From the NCBI RefSeq assembly GCF_034702125.1, contig NC_085866.1:12303064-12367063 (forward strand): a stretch of DNA of 64,000 bases, written 5' to 3'. The notes under the pieces are model-generated. The model saw only the letters and a list, made by a program, of their open reading frames with translations, searched no databases and was not told the DNA's origin. Shown here piece after piece: positions 38,985-52,623 of this stretch. Source of the DNA: Engraulis encrasicolus. Its lineage: Eukaryota; Chordata; Actinopteri; Clupeiformes; Engraulidae. Each line of letters starts with the position of its first letter. Position 1 is the first letter of the stretch. Both the position numbers and the translations under genes were made by a program.

Positions 38985-40177
38985 TATTACACCTCATTAC
39001 ATTACATTACATTACATTATATTGCATTTGGCAGACGCTTTATAACCAAAGCGACTTTCAAAAGAGGACATATTCAAGCCAACATCACAAGCAAATACAA
39101 TGTGCACAGGAGATATACAGAACAACAAGTGCAGTTGCAGAGGGGTTAGGTTTTTTTTTATTATTATTTTTTATTAAAGAGTAAATAACGAGTACACACA
39201 CACAAACTAAACTAAACTAAACTAAACATCATGTCAGGAGTCTGCCCTGGGGCAAGGCCAGTTCAAGCATTAGTCTAGTAGATTCTCTCGAAAGAGGAAG
39301 GTCTTCAGTTGTTTCTTGAAGGCTGCAAGAGATGTGCTTAGTCTTGCTGCCTCTGGGAGACCGTTCCACCACTTGGGTACCACAACGGAGAACAATCTTG
39401 ACTGGGAGTACCTAGAGCGACTGGATGGCAGAGCCAGACGGCTTGTGCTGGATGAGCGCAGTTCTCTTCCAGTAACATAGGGCGTTAGTAGGTCCTTCAG
39501 ATAAGCTGGGGCCGTTCCTGTGATGGTTTTGTAGGCAAGGGTCAATGCCTTGTGCTTGATCTGGGCGGCGATCGGTAACCAATGCAACTCAATAAATAGA
39601 GGAGTAACATGGGTCCTTTTGGGTTGATTGAATATCAACCGTGCCGCCGCATTCTGGATCATCTGCAGAGGTTTTAGCGCACAAGCAGGTAGGCCTGTCA
39701 TGAGTGAGTTGCAGTAGTCAACGCGGGACAGGACAGTGGCCTGCACCAGTCGTTGTGTAGAATATTGTGTCAGCACAGGTCTGATATTCCGTACGTTGGA
39801 CATCTGGAATCGACAGGTCCGGGTGACTGAGTTGATGTAGTTGGAGCATGACAGCTCATCATCAATCATGACGCCAAGGTTTTTGGCGACTTTGTTTGGG
39901 GTCACGATGGTGGAGCCTATCTTGAGGTTGATGTTGTGACTGAGCGACTCTTTAGCTGGGATCACCAGGAGCTCTGTCTTGGCCAGGTTCAGCTGTAGGT
40001 GGTGGTCCTTCATCCATGTTGACAAATCGGTGAGGCAGGCAGAGATGCGTTCCGAAACCGTGGTGTCATCTGGACGGAACGACAGGTACATCTGGGTGTC
40101 ATCAGCATAGCAGTGGTAGGAGAACCCATGTGTTTGAATGACACGTCCCAGGGAGGAGGTGTATATTGCAAATAGAA
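38985..40177 (-). mobile_element. L2-clade LINE, 5'-truncated copy 1
   Basis: It reads right to left. The body begins near 40177 in the palm of the reverse transcriptase ([10 protein letters not shown], then YHCYADDTQ with the catalytic YADD) and runs open to 39270. A 3' UTR follows, then the teleost L2 end AAGCGTCTGCCAAATGCAAT and (TAATG)n repeats at 38996-39020. The intact open frame of ~300 codons encodes the RT C-terminal half. Endonuclease and RT N-terminal half are missing. The coding part differs from copy 2 (44107) by only seven residues over the shared ~297. Confidence 0.9.
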
Positions 40178-40197
40178 CCTCCTGTGTATTCATATAA

Positions 40198-40901
40198 AAG
40201 CAAGATTCATTCTGAGGATGATGAATGCTTTTTGCAATGAGCTATGACATCCTGCATTTGAGATGTCTTTAAATAACTCAGTTTGGTAGGCTACTCTATC
40301 TCAGTTTCTCAAGTCTAATCTGCAGTTTAGTGGCATTGCCACTGATCACCTACTTAAAGATGCACATCAAAATGGTTGATCTTTTGGGAACTCATCTTTC
40401 TGTGTTATAATGTAATATAAAACATTTATAGTCATGACTCTTTGGCACAAAATACAAATCTTAAATCCCAGCAAAACAATACTTGTAGTGCGTCTCAGAG
40501 GAATACTCAAAGCTTTGGCGTGGAAAAGAGTTCTGTATACTTCATCATTGAAATTGAATTTTTAATCATTGTGGTGTCAAGGCAGAATAATCGAGGACAG
40601 CGGGCGGCTTTCTTTCACGATATTTATCAGAAAATTAAACTAATTATTCTCCTCCTCCACCCCATATGGATTCTTACAAGTAACCATAATGGGCCATCTC
40701 TCATGCAGTGCACATAAACTGTTAAGAGTTTCCAATATCCTTCGCACATCCGTCAATACTGTGTTATGGCCCGCATAGCCTAATCAACAGAAGTAGCGTT
40801 GAGGAAATATCCTATTTACAAAAACTCCCCAACTAAAGGGCACCAGTATTCCTCCTCGTGGCATGGAACCCTTGAAAGCAAAAAGAGCAACACATATACA
40901 T
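40198..40901. other. No gene seen
   Basis: Ordinary sequence with no exon recognised. Confidence 0.55.
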
Positions 40902-41048
40902 ATGCCTCCTTTCCACTGCCGGTTTTCTGGTACCTACAACTCAACACAGCACGACTCGGCCGCCACTTTTTGCTTTGCGATTGAGCTGTGTCGTGCGTGC
41001 TTTGTCAGGCTGTAGGCCCTCCAGAAAACCGGCAGTGGAAAAGAGGCA
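40902..41048. mobile_element. Palindromic MITE with TGCCTCxTTTCCACTGCC ends
   Basis: The left arm TGCCTCCTTTCCACTGCC + GGTTTTCTGG is inverted at right as CCAGAAAACC + GGCAGTGGAAAAGAGGCA. The target duplication is too short to fix (possibly ATA). Confidence 0.7.
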
Positions 41049-41234
41049 ATAGTGAGTTCTCACTCCATTGTCATAGACTAGTAATCAGTCAGTCAATTGC
41101 ATGTCAGACAAACTTAGTGATGTCCTGTGGTTACTGTTAAAAACAGAGAGCAAGACACCATCCAGATCCTGATTTGTTTCATGTGACACCTTGCATGAAA
41201 ACTTAAAGTACATCATAACAACAGCTTAAAGTAC

Positions 41235-41338
<104 letters not shown>

Positions 41339-41533
41339 GGGGCACCAATCAGTGTAGTATCGCCACTGCACCCACACACACACACACACTCACACACACT
41401 CGTACAAGTGCATGAAAGATGGAACAGATTACAATTGGCTGTTACTGTAACATGTTCTGCAAGTCTCTGCCATTTCTCTCACTGAAAGGGCATCCATGGC
41501 CACCAGTCTATAGCCTACATATGACATGTTTTA

Positions 41534-41748
41534 CAGCCGTGGCCTAGTGGTTAGAGAGTTGGTCTTTCAATCTAGGGGTTGCAGGTTTTAATCCCCCCTG
41601 ACCTCTCGCTACATCTCCATCCATGGCTGAAGTGCCCTTGAGCAAGGCATCTCACCCCACATTGCTCCAGGGACTGTATATAAAAATAATAACTGTAAGT
41701 CGCTTTGAATAAATGAAAGCGTCAGCTAAATGTAATGTAATGTGTAGG
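41534..41748 (+). mobile_element. tRNA-derived SINE with L2-like 3' tail, copy 1
   Basis: The tRNA-like head (GTGGCCTAGTGGTTAGAGAG) is followed by a body containing CCATGGCTGAAGTGCCCTTG. The tail GTAAGTCGCTTTGAATAAA...AAAGCGTC...AAATGTAATGTAATG is the same stem-loop plus TAATG tail seen on the L2 copies. A possible 8-bp duplication ATGTTTTA lies at 41526-41533 and 41749-41756. Confidence 0.82.
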
Positions 41749-42024
41749 ATGTTTTAGGATCACGCAACTGGAGTTCTTCTCGGAGGTTGAAAGGCATTCC
41801 AGCCCTAAATGTAGTAACTTCATCAGTTTGTGTTTGATCACTTTGTCAAGTGAGGAAGGGAGTGGTGGGAAGGGAGGGTAACAACTACTGAAGTGTTCCC
41901 TCTCACTCACATCAACCCAAAACTGATGGCGTTCCTCAGTTGTGGAGTGAGACATCTTTCAGCTGCTTCTAACTAAACCGTTTGGATAACATGACCTGGA
42001 TGACTAGTAAAAGATAGGCCTAAA

Positions 42025-42183
42025 GGGCGATGTGGCGCAGAATGCTTGCATTCCCATGGTTACTCCAATTCGAGTCCGGCTGGGGTCATTTCCCGGCCCT
42101 ACCCCATATCTCTCTCCCAGTTGATTCCTGTCTACTCTTATACTGCCCTGTAATAATAAAGCCCAAAAGCCCCCCCCCCAAAA
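42025..42183 (+). mobile_element. tRNA-derived SINE (AATAAAG-tailed family), copy 2
   Basis: The head is GGGCGATGTGGCGCAGAATG, with B-box-like ATTCGAGTCC, and the tail is AATAAAGCCCAAAAGC. A 16-bp target duplication AAAAGATAGGCCTAAA is perfect (42009-42024 and 42184-42199). Confidence 0.9.
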
Positions 42184-42199
42184 AAAAGATAGGCCTAAA

Positions 42200-42848
<649 letters not shown>

Positions 42849-42960
42849 CGGGTGGGCAGGCGTCTATGCATGCGGGCGGATATGGACGTGCATGTGACCG
42901 TGTGTACGCATGTGTGTGTGCGTGTGTGTGTGTGTGTGCACGTGTGTGTGTGTGTGAGTG

Positions 42961-43469
42961 TAAAAGAGATTATGCCAGTTCATGAAGGCTTCCCAGATTC
43001 ATTGTTTCAGTCTGTTCTCAGCACAGCTCAGCAGCATATGTGAAGGTATTCGATGCTGTATCTTTTTTCCAGATCTGACCAACCTTCTGTGACCCTAGGC
43101 TTCAGATATTCATCTCAATGAGTCATGAGCAGACCTACCTAGAAAGCTGGTGACCTGGCCACAGGGATCACTTGTCCAGTCATGTTTGGTTAATAAAAAA
43201 CGAGTCACATAACACCAGTAATCCTGGATATCTCCACAGTCTTTGGGCCACCAGCAAGCAGCCCACAAGGGAGTGTTCGAAATCACTGCTGTTTGATTGA
43301 TGACATGAGTTCAGGGACAAAGTGGTGGTAGGCCGCAGCAGGGACGTCCGTGGTGAACAGGCATTTCTCCTTCTCACGACGTCTCCTTTTTTTTCAGGTG
43401 CCATTTGTCCATGTGTGGATGAAGTGCTTGTAGGCTACAGAACCTCCTTGCAAAGAGCTGATTTGCAAT
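42961..43469. other. No gene seen
   Basis: Ordinary sequence. Confidence 0.55.
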
Positions 43470-43473
43470 GCAT

Positions 43474-43564
<91 letters not shown>
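43470..43564. repeat. GA microsatellite (~95 bp)
   Basis: GA run with one GAAAGA interruption. Confidence 0.97.
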
Positions 43565-44099
<535 letters not shown>

Positions 44100-44106
44100 C
44101 CACGTG

Positions 44107-45701
44107 TGTGCCCACGAACCTTCTTCAAGACATTGCCCAAACAGTGGTCCCAGCAATCACATCCATCATGAACTCCTCACTCTCCTCCGGCACTGTCCCC
44201 TCCGCCTTCAAACAAGCAAGGGTGACACCACTACTGAAGAAGCCTACACTGAACCCTGCTCATGTCGAAAACTACAGACCTGTCTCACTGCTTCCCTTCC
44301 TATCCAAGACGCTAGAAAGGGCAGTTGCAAAGCAAGTCACCAACTTCCTAAACCAGAACGGATTACTGGACCCAAAACAATCTGGTTTCAGAAGTGGACA
44401 TTCAACTGAAACTGCGTTACTCTCAGTGACTGAAGCTCTAAGGACTGCAAGAACGGAAGGACTATCCTCGGTCCTCATACTACTAGACCTATCTGCAGCC
44501 TTTGACACAGTCAACCACAAGATCCTCCTGAGGATACTCACAGCCATGGGAATCACAGGCGTTGCCCACTCATGGTTCAACTCCTACCTCTCTGGACGCA
44601 CCTTCAGTGTGTCATGGCAAGGGAAGCTGTCTACGACTCACACCCTCTCCACAGGCGTACCCCAAGGATCAGTGCTGGGACCCCTTCTGTTTGCAATATA
44701 CACATCCTCCCTGGGACGTGTCATTCAAACACATGGGTTCTCCTACCACTGCTATGCTGATGACACCCAGATGTACCTGTCGTTCCGTCCAGAGGACACC
44801 ACGGTTTCGGAACGCATCTCTGCCTGCCTCACCGACTTGTCAACATGGATGAAGGACCACCACCTACAGCTGAACCTGGCCAAGACAGAGCTCCTGGTGA
44901 TCCCAGCTAAAGAGCCGCTCAGTCACAACATCAACCTCAAGATAGGCTCCACCATCGTGACCCCAAGCAAAGTCGCCAAAAACCTTGGCGTCATGATTGA
45001 TGATGAGCTGTCATGCTCCAACTACATCAACTCGGTCACCCGGACCTGTCGAATCCAGATGTCCAACGTACGGAATATCAGACCTGTGCTGACACAATAT
45101 TCTACACAACGACTGGTCCAGGCCACGGTCCTGTCCCGCGTTGACTACTGCAACTCACTCATGACAGGTCTACCTGCTTGTGCGCTAAAGCCTCTGCAGA
45201 TGATCCAGAATGCGGCGGCACGGTTGATCTTCAATCAACCCAAAAGGACCCATGTTACTCCTCTATTTATTGAGTTGCACTGGTTACCGATCGCCGCCCG
45301 GATCAAGCACAAGGCACTGACCCTTGCCTACAAAACCATCACAGGAACGGCCCCAGCTTATCTGAAGGACCTACTAACGCCTTATGTTACTGGAAGAGAT
45401 CTGCGCTCATCCAGCACAAGCCGTCTGGCTCTGCCATCCAGTCGCTCTAGGTACTCCCAGTCAAGATTGTTCTCCGTTGTGGTTCCCAAGTGGTGGAACA
45501 GTCTCCCAGAGGCAGCAAGACTAAGCACCTCTCTTGCAGCCTTCAAGAAACAACTAAAGACATTCCTCTTTCGAGAGAATCTACTAGACTAATGATTGAA
45601 CTGGCCTTGCCCCAGGGCAGAATCCTGACATTATGTTTAGTTTAGTTAAGTTTAGTTTGTGAGTGTGTGTTTGTGTGTGTGTGTTCTCATTATTTCCTCT
45701 T

Positions 45702-45741
<40 letters not shown>

Positions 45742-45893
45742 AACCCCTCTTTGTAATTGCACTTGTTGTTCTGTATATCTCCTGTGCACTTTGTATTTGC
45801 TTGTGATGTTGGCTTGATTATGTCCTCTTCTGAAAGTCGCTTTGGTTATAAAGCGTCTGCCAAATGCAATGTAATGTAATGTAATGTAATGTA

Positions 45894-45894
<1 letters not shown>
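44107..45894 (+). mobile_element. L2-clade LINE, 5'-truncated copy 2
   Basis: The continuous frame to the stop at 45590-45592 encodes most of the reverse transcriptase. The ATG at 43937 lies in unrelated flanking DNA and its first ~55 codons are microsatellite, so the true element begins near 44107. Motifs in order are NYRPVSLLPFLSKTLE, KQSGFRSGHSTETALL, LDLSAAFDTVNH, TGVPQGSVLGPLLF, and YHCYADDTQ with the catalytic YADD, followed by the thumb and the C-terminal region. The endonuclease domain is absent. The 3' UTR has a T9A29-type run (45709-45739), then AGTCGCTTTGGTTATAAAGC and (TAATG)n. The open RT frame and close identity to copy 1 indicate recent activity of the family. Confidence 0.93.
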
Positions 45895-45930
<36 letters not shown>

Positions 45931-45938
45931 TGTGTGTG
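45894..45938. repeat. TG microsatellite directly after the L2 tail
   Basis: The TAATG tail passes straight into TG repeats, mirroring the TG tract upstream of the element. Confidence 0.9.
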
Positions 45939-46066
45939 TGGTGGGGCCACATCACCAGGATGATGATTCTATCATGGGAGGTGTCTAGTATCTTAGATTG
46001 GCTCCACATAGCCTATGGATGGTAGTAAAGGAAGACACACTACTGGGACACCAGTATAGGCTGCTT

Positions 46067-46721
46067 CAGGGCTGGACTGGGAACGAGAAATGTAATGGCC
46101 CGGGCATGTTTGGCATATATCAGCCCCTCACACAGCCCCCGTTTCTCTACAATATGATAGGCTATGTTAGCCTGATAAACCAGCCTAAATATGAGACCGG
46201 AGTAATTTAGTCTGGCCCCGATGAACGTTACCTCGGACGATTGCTGATGAGAACAACCTGTTGTTTTTTCAAACCGTGCCGGCCCTCTGACCAATCGGCG
46301 ATCTTTGCTGTTGATGTGCTTTCCCAATGGTGTTGCAAGCTTCGTCGTCTCTCCCTCAAAACCCCGCCGGCTTTGATTCAAAACAAATCTCTGTGTTGTA
46401 ATTGGTTTTGCCAGACTCAGGACACAGTGTTCAAAACGTTCTCAGATCCGAGGCCAGACCCACTTGCAGCTGAAAAATTTCAGCGCCCAGCGGGTGGCAC
46501 TGGTTTACCAGGCTAAGGCTAAACCCATTGTCAACCATGTTAAAGATGGACCAATGGGCCGCCCCATCTAAATGATGGGCTGGTCTCTATGGGAAGAAAC
46601 AACAACAACAACAACAACAACAACAATAACAAAAATACCCCCAAAACAACAACATCGGCCCCTGAGGACTGTTGGCCCACCGGGAAAATGCCCTGTATGC
46701 CAGATTACCAGACCAGCCCTG
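46067..46721. mobile_element. hAT-type element, CAGGGCTGGACTGG family (655 bp)
   Basis: The ends CAGGGCTGGACTGGG and CCAGACCAGCCCTG are inverted. Flanking octamers GGCTGCTT (46059-46066) and GGCTGTTT (46722-46729) match at seven of eight. It contains a nested MITE at 46168-46515 and a CAA run at 46600-46627. Confidence 0.85.
46168..46515. mobile_element. MITE nested in 46067 element
   Basis: TAGCCTGATAAACCAG at the left is inverted at the right as CTGGTTTACCAGGCTA (two differences), bounding 348 bp. Confidence 0.65.
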
Positions 46722-47207
46722 GGCTGTTTTCTTTTAGGATTACCCTCTCAGTGAGTTTCAGGCTTGATTTAGCCTCTGTATAGCTTCTATTCCTTCAAGC
46801 ATATGGCCATTCCCGCTTCCACGAGCAGAGTTCTTCACTACTACATCGCACCATCACTACATTGCAGGGTTTACTTGCATTCCGCATGCAGCAGAACACG
46901 TGTTCTACGATGCCAAACATGTGAGTACAGCAAACAGATGGTGATGAATATGAATATGAACTGAAGGAAGTGGTTGCTTTGAGTCTTCAATTTATACAGT
47001 AAGCAGCGGAGCAGTAATCCCATCTGATTCTCAACTCGCTCCAATAATTAGGCTATGAATGTTCCAGTGTTTACATACTCAAATATTTACGACACAGACG
47101 CTGAACTCTTGTGTGCTGATGAACCACGCATCATTCAGTGGCTCGCTAATGTGTCTTTTTTTCCTTTATCTCTGCAGGGGTCACTCTGCAGTTGCTGAAG
47201 ACGTATG

Positions 47208-47363
47208 CAGGGCCGCTGACAGCTTTGCCTGGGCCTGGGAAAAAGACACTTGAAAGGGCCCCAAACCCAATTCATACAATGTAATGAGGATCCAATTCTG
47301 GGGCCCCTCTCTCTCTGGGCCCGGGACGCGTGGCCCCTTTGTCTCCCCCTGTCGGCTTCCCTG
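47208..47363 (+). mobile_element. ~150-bp hAT-type MITE (GGCCGCTGACAGC family), copy 5
   Basis: CAGGGCCGCTGACAGC at the left and CCCCCTGTCGGCTTCCCTG at the right. Flanking octamers GACGTATG (47200-47207) and GATGTATG (47364-47371) match at seven of eight. Confidence 0.88.
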
Positions 47364-47371
47364 GATGTATG

Positions 47372-49537
47372 TATCACCCCGAAAGACCTGGAACCTCAAC
47401 CAAGACCTCACTCAGCACTTCTTATTTCTTTTAAAGCCCCTTTTGACATGTGAGGTAGCCTACGAAAATGGAAGGCCATTTACTCCATCAACACTTGCCG
47501 TCATGCCTTTTGTCTGAGTTAATTTGACAGCTTTTCCCCCTAGATGTTTGGCGGTGAAAACAAGTTTGATACAACACAGGTACGCCATAGCATGTTGGCA
47601 GAGGACATGAGTTTATTAAGTCAAAATGATGTGGAAAATTAGGGATTTGATCCCACAACCTCACTTCATCTTTTTTCAGCTCCACTTCATCTATCAGTAA
47701 TATCCCCCCAACATTATGCCTTGCAATGGTTTGGAATTGTTTTTTTTATTTTGTTTTTGTGAATGAAATGGTGATAAAAATAAAGCTAATATTCTTTTCA
47801 TCTGCTATATTTGTATTGCTTGTTTAATCGACCACAAACTTAGTTTTAGTAGGACTATAAATCTTCAGTTAGCACAATAAATAAACCTGCACGTGAAGAT
47901 TATACACCTACATGTAGTCTTAAACTAAAACTGACATTTACTACAGAAACTATACTTCCCTTAGTTTGAAAAGAATGTAATGAGAATAGCAAATGCATTT
48001 CCCATGTGTAGTGTCAGACAAATGAGACACTGGCGCTGTGCAAAAACATGTGGCAATCATAGTGGCGGTCACAACTGCTGCTTGTGAAATCTGGCAGACT
48101 GAGAGGAGACAGCTGAGATATTCCACACACTCTCTTCACAGAGGTGACAGACACGTCCTGTAAAAACAGAACATTTCAAGGCTCTACTTGCGTTAGTGAT
48201 AGTGCCTTTCACAGGGACGCAGAGTCACAATGAAGACAGCTGTGTTGTGAAAAATGACTGTGCTTACATTTCCATTATGAAGAAGAGTGTGAATCTTGTT
48301 TGTAGTAACTAAACCTGAAAAAAGACAAACTGCAAGGGGTTGGGACGTTATAATAAACTTTTTGTAAAGACAATAAAAGGCTATATAGCCCGTGCTTTGT
48401 TGCTTGCTTATCTTCAATAAAACAACTTCAGGCTTATTCAGGGAGAGAAGCCTAAATTGAAGTCCATCATACAGCTGTACTGCATCAAACAAAATGACGC
48501 TATATTAGTTGCTATACTATATTATACATCATTCTTCTTATGATGCAGGTTCAGAAACTGGTTTGTGCAAAGGCCTTTCAGTCTATTCCTTGACCTACAG
48601 TATACAGTATACATTAAGACGGAAAAAAAAACAGAAATGACGATGAATGACTTCCAAAAGGATCAGCATCTAAAATCTGATCAAGGACTACACACAGAGG
48701 AAAAAAAATGTGTTCAGTTGCTTTCTAATATAATTTTGATATATTTTTTCTAAGATCTTAGATCCCTTCTTTAATACTCCTTCTTTCTTCCTTCTTTAAT
48801 ACTGCATTATTGATCAGAAATGAAAGACATGACGTAAGCTGATATTAGAAACACAGGTTAGAGAACACAGCAATTTTATCAGAAAGTACTGTGTGTAACT
48901 GTGTACTGCGTTTCTGACCCTCATGTGGGGTGGAAGTGTTGTTGTAAACAGATTGGACCACTCAGGTTGATTCCTTTTGTTGATTTTCGCAATGATTTGT
49001 TGTTACTGACTTCACCTTGTATATGTCAGCAATTGAAAGTGACAGTTATTTCTCCAGCAAGGGCCGTAATGAAGAGATAACTCCCCTATTCAATCTCTCC
49101 TCTCCAACCTAAATAAACTATACCCTCAAGTCAGGAGCTTAGACTTTCACTTTCTATACCCTGCCACCCACCACTAAGCAAACAGCCGAGGTGCTTTGTT
49201 AAGACTCATGTAATTCCATTATGAAGGAGCGAAAAACCTCTCAACCTGCTTCTTGGTGTTTATTTTGGCAAAGCTCAGTAACCCCCATAGCTCCAGGCCT
49301 CTGCCGTTCCTCCTCCCCTGCCGTCTCTGTAGACCAACCGCATTTGCCCCCCTCTGTCCGGATTTTAAATGAAAATTGTATGGACACACTCCTGCTGTTT
49401 TGTCACATAAGCACACACACACACACTAGTGTACATGCACACACACGTGTGTGCGCCAGCCCATGCACATGTACACACATACTAGGCATTGCGTTGTCTG
49501 TCTGTCTGTCTGTCTGTCTGCCTGTCTGTCTGTCCTG

Positions 49538-49587
<50 letters not shown>

Positions 49588-51864
49588 TCTCTCTCTCACG
49601 CACACACGCAGACACACACACACAGACACACAAGTGGCAACAACAAAGTATTGTGAGAAAATGCACAGCATTTTAGTTGTAAAGATATGAATGACGTGAT
49701 ACGAGTTTGTGCAGATCATTTTCCCCTCAGTTTAAACCTACACTGACTTCACAAGAGCATGTTGTCACCATTCCAAAGATTCCAGCTAAAGGTTTTACCG
49801 ATTGATCTCTAACCCTTTCCCCTCCTATATCCTACAACCAATAAATAACCACGGCTGCATTCCGTTCCCAACAACGCAGATCCATTTGTACAGCAATGAA
49901 CAGGGGCACATCAGAAAATGAAATGTATTCCATCAAATTATTTATGATGTGAAATATTAATTTGACTGCATGCGGTCAATGTACGTGCGTAGATTAACTG
50001 GCACCTTGGGTGGTATTTGAGTCCGACTGGGACACACCTAATGATGAATTACGCCGTGATTCTCAGAGTCTTCTAGAATTTCATTATCAAAATGTCATGG
50101 ATCTCAGTTTAATTAAAAAGTCAACCACTCTCCCCACGATGCCAACCCCCCCAAACCCCCAACTCCCCAGCTGTTTCGGTCATGCTATAGGCCAAAGGCA
50201 TTTATCCTTTATTGAGGAGTTTGTAAAGGCCAGACACTGCTGTATCTCTCCACGGAAGGACTTTATTTCCCCAATGAAACCATCTTCTGTCAAAGATAAG
50301 ATTGTTGTTCAAGAGCTGGAGTCTTTTGGGGAGTTAGGTCTCCACTAATGCTACCATGTCTACAACCTCAGTAATACAACCTTCCCATTGCTTGGGCACA
50401 GCAGACAGACAGAGAGTTGCACATATTTTTCAAAATTGACAGGATTTGCAGTAGGCCCTTATAAAGATTAGGCATGGATAAAAGCGGAATAATAAAAGTC
50501 TTCAATCACAGTAGCCAGACAATTCAGTTCTCTTTCATCTTATCCCAAAACAAATGTCTTCAGGTTCAACCAAAAAAAAAAAACCTGGAAAAATTCTCAT
50601 GATCAAATGGTTGTTTCTGGGGGCTCAAGAAGAGATCAATTGTTAAGAACAGAATGAAGGTCAGGAATTCAGCTATGATTAATGCACACTGTATGTTACT
50701 TCACACAAGCACTGGTATTGTGACAGACAGGGGGTGGTGGTGGTGGTGGGGGGGGGGTGTTAGAGGCCCCCCTCTGACACATGTAGTGCTGCCGGAGTCT
50801 GCCATCGTAATGGGCTGTAAATAACATAGGCCTATATTATAAGTATAATAGTTAATAAATACTGAGTTTGCTGTTCAGCAAAGAAATGTGCATGTTAATG
50901 GTGTTAGGCCCACAAAATATCGTAGACCCTGTGAGATGTTTAACGATGGAAAGCTATTGGCAGGGGGGCCCCCCAAGTGGCGAGGCCCGGGGTTCCTGGC
51001 CCCTATGCCCCCCCTCTGCTCCGCCACTGCTTAACACATTAGGTTGGTCCACAGTAGCCTCTATGCAAATATGGCAATTACATTAATGGTAATTGTGGAA
51101 AAGCTAGCACAGCAGAATATGTACAGTATACTGAGCTTTGCGAAACCCCATATCTGGCAACTTAAGAAACATGCAGGTTCGAATGTATACTCTTTTGCCA
51201 CAACAGATCACCAGTGTAATGATTTTCTAATCGTTTCTATTTCCTACTGTGTGTAATGTTCTGTGCCAGAGATCCACTTCTGTGCATTGATATGGCTCAT
51301 TGACAATATTTGAAAGCTCTGTGCCATCCAGTGTTATTGTTTCTGTCACTGCTAGTTTTGTAACTGCCGAGGACTCTACCATGCAGAGAAGAAAGAAAAG
51401 AAGAGTTTTTAATTATTGAAATGCATATCCCAGTGTGGGATGAAACCTATTGTGATTCTGTATTCAGCTACTTACTTAAATTGAGTGGAATGCATTCGAG
51501 AAAATGCCCAACTATTTATTCTGTATGACAGGCATAGGGTGTGTGCAATGCATCCAAATCATACCTTTTATGAAAAAAAACCTTAGCCTAAACCTAACCT
51601 ATTCTAAATCCAAAGAAACAAATTAACACCATTGCATAACACATCACACAGAGAAGGAACAGCGTGTTTTGTCCATCTATCCCTCTGATCCTTACACATA
51701 TACGCTGATATCCGTTTAAGACCCTGGATTACATCCTTCCTCTAAAGTTAGTTTGGACTGATGCTTCTTAGTGTTTAGTCTTTCCTATCAAAACACGGCT
51801 GTGCCAAAAAAGTGCACCTGCCACCATCTGCCGGGGATTAAGAGATGGCTACTGTTGGTAGTTT
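47372..51864. other. Long stretch without a recognisable gene
   Basis: The stretch is mostly AT-rich with few repeats. Compound microsatellites (CTGT)n(CT)n(CA)n lie at 49495-49632, a G-rich patch at 50735-50760, and GC-rich 50950-51030 (ending GCTCCGCCACTG) looks like one end of a hAT element without a partner. The 112-codon ORF at 50010-50348 has no known domain. Confidence 0.5.
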
Positions 51865-52035
51865 CAACTTGAAAAAGAATGGTCGTCGCACACTCAGAAC
51901 TTCATGCAGTTACATTTAATAAGGCCAACATTTCGGCTTACGCCTTCATCAGGGTCATCTCCAGATTAAATTAAATTTTATTAAATGTAACTGCATGAAG
52001 TTCTGAGTGTGCGACACCCCTTCTTTTTCAAGTTG
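51865..52035. repeat. 171-bp palindrome with hammerhead-like loop (copy 3)
   Basis: The arms are about 57 bp each (CAACTTGAAAAAGAATGG... and ...CCTTCTTTTTCAAGTTG). On the minus strand the central region reads CTGATGA-AGGCGTAAGCC-GAAA (51952 down to 51931), which matches the conserved hammerhead core words with a GGC/GCC stem. TTAAA and GAGTGTGCGAC follow, as in the copies at 1642 and 7041. Confidence 0.75.
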
Positions 52036-52243
52036 AGTCTAATTGTCTGCCGTACGTACCTCAAACGGTGTGTGTTTACTGAAACTCGAAGAAAGACTTT
52101 ACTGTTAGTAGTTTCCCAGTTCTCTTTGTAGGGCCTGTTCCAGTAAAATCTCTGTCTGATTACCCTCTACAAGGTGTTCAACAGATGTTCAGTCAGACTA
52201 GGGGAATGTCATCTACGACACGAAACAGAATAGCACAGTCTAC

Positions 52244-52615
52244 TAGGGCTGTGCAATATATCATATTAATATTGTGATATCAATATTGCTGTCAAATTTC
52301 ATAATATCGATTAGAAACAATATTTTTGTCATTTGACTATACTGCCAAAGGGTAGGTTATGCTAAGCACAATGCATTCCCCTCTTGAGCCATTTCAAGCA
52401 CAAAGCAGACTTGCCACCCAACACTCCTGCAATACACCACTGTGTGTTTGTGTTTGTTATGGCTCTCCACTCCAAATGCTGAAGAGAGGGAATATTGTGT
52501 TTTTTTAAGCACAATTAATGTTGTCTTTAAAAGAAATATTATCTAAAAACATTGTGATATCAATATTGACTGAAATAATCGTGATATTGATTTTTCTCAT
52601 AATCGAGCAGCCCTA
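52244..52615. mobile_element. hAT-type MITE with TAGGGCTGTGCAATAT ends (372 bp)
   Basis: TAGGGCTGTGCAATAT at the left and ATAATCGAGCAGCCCTA at the right. Flanking octamers CAGTCTAC (52236-52243) and CAGTCTAG (52616-52623) match at seven of eight. Its ends resemble those of 61626-62004. Confidence 0.87.
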
Positions 52616-52623
52616 CAGTCTAG

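Noticed and set aside
50731..51029. hAT element ending GCTCCGCCACTG
   Set aside because: Only one end is recognisable; the suggested octamer pair CTTCACAC/CTTAACAC would not place a CAG start at the left.
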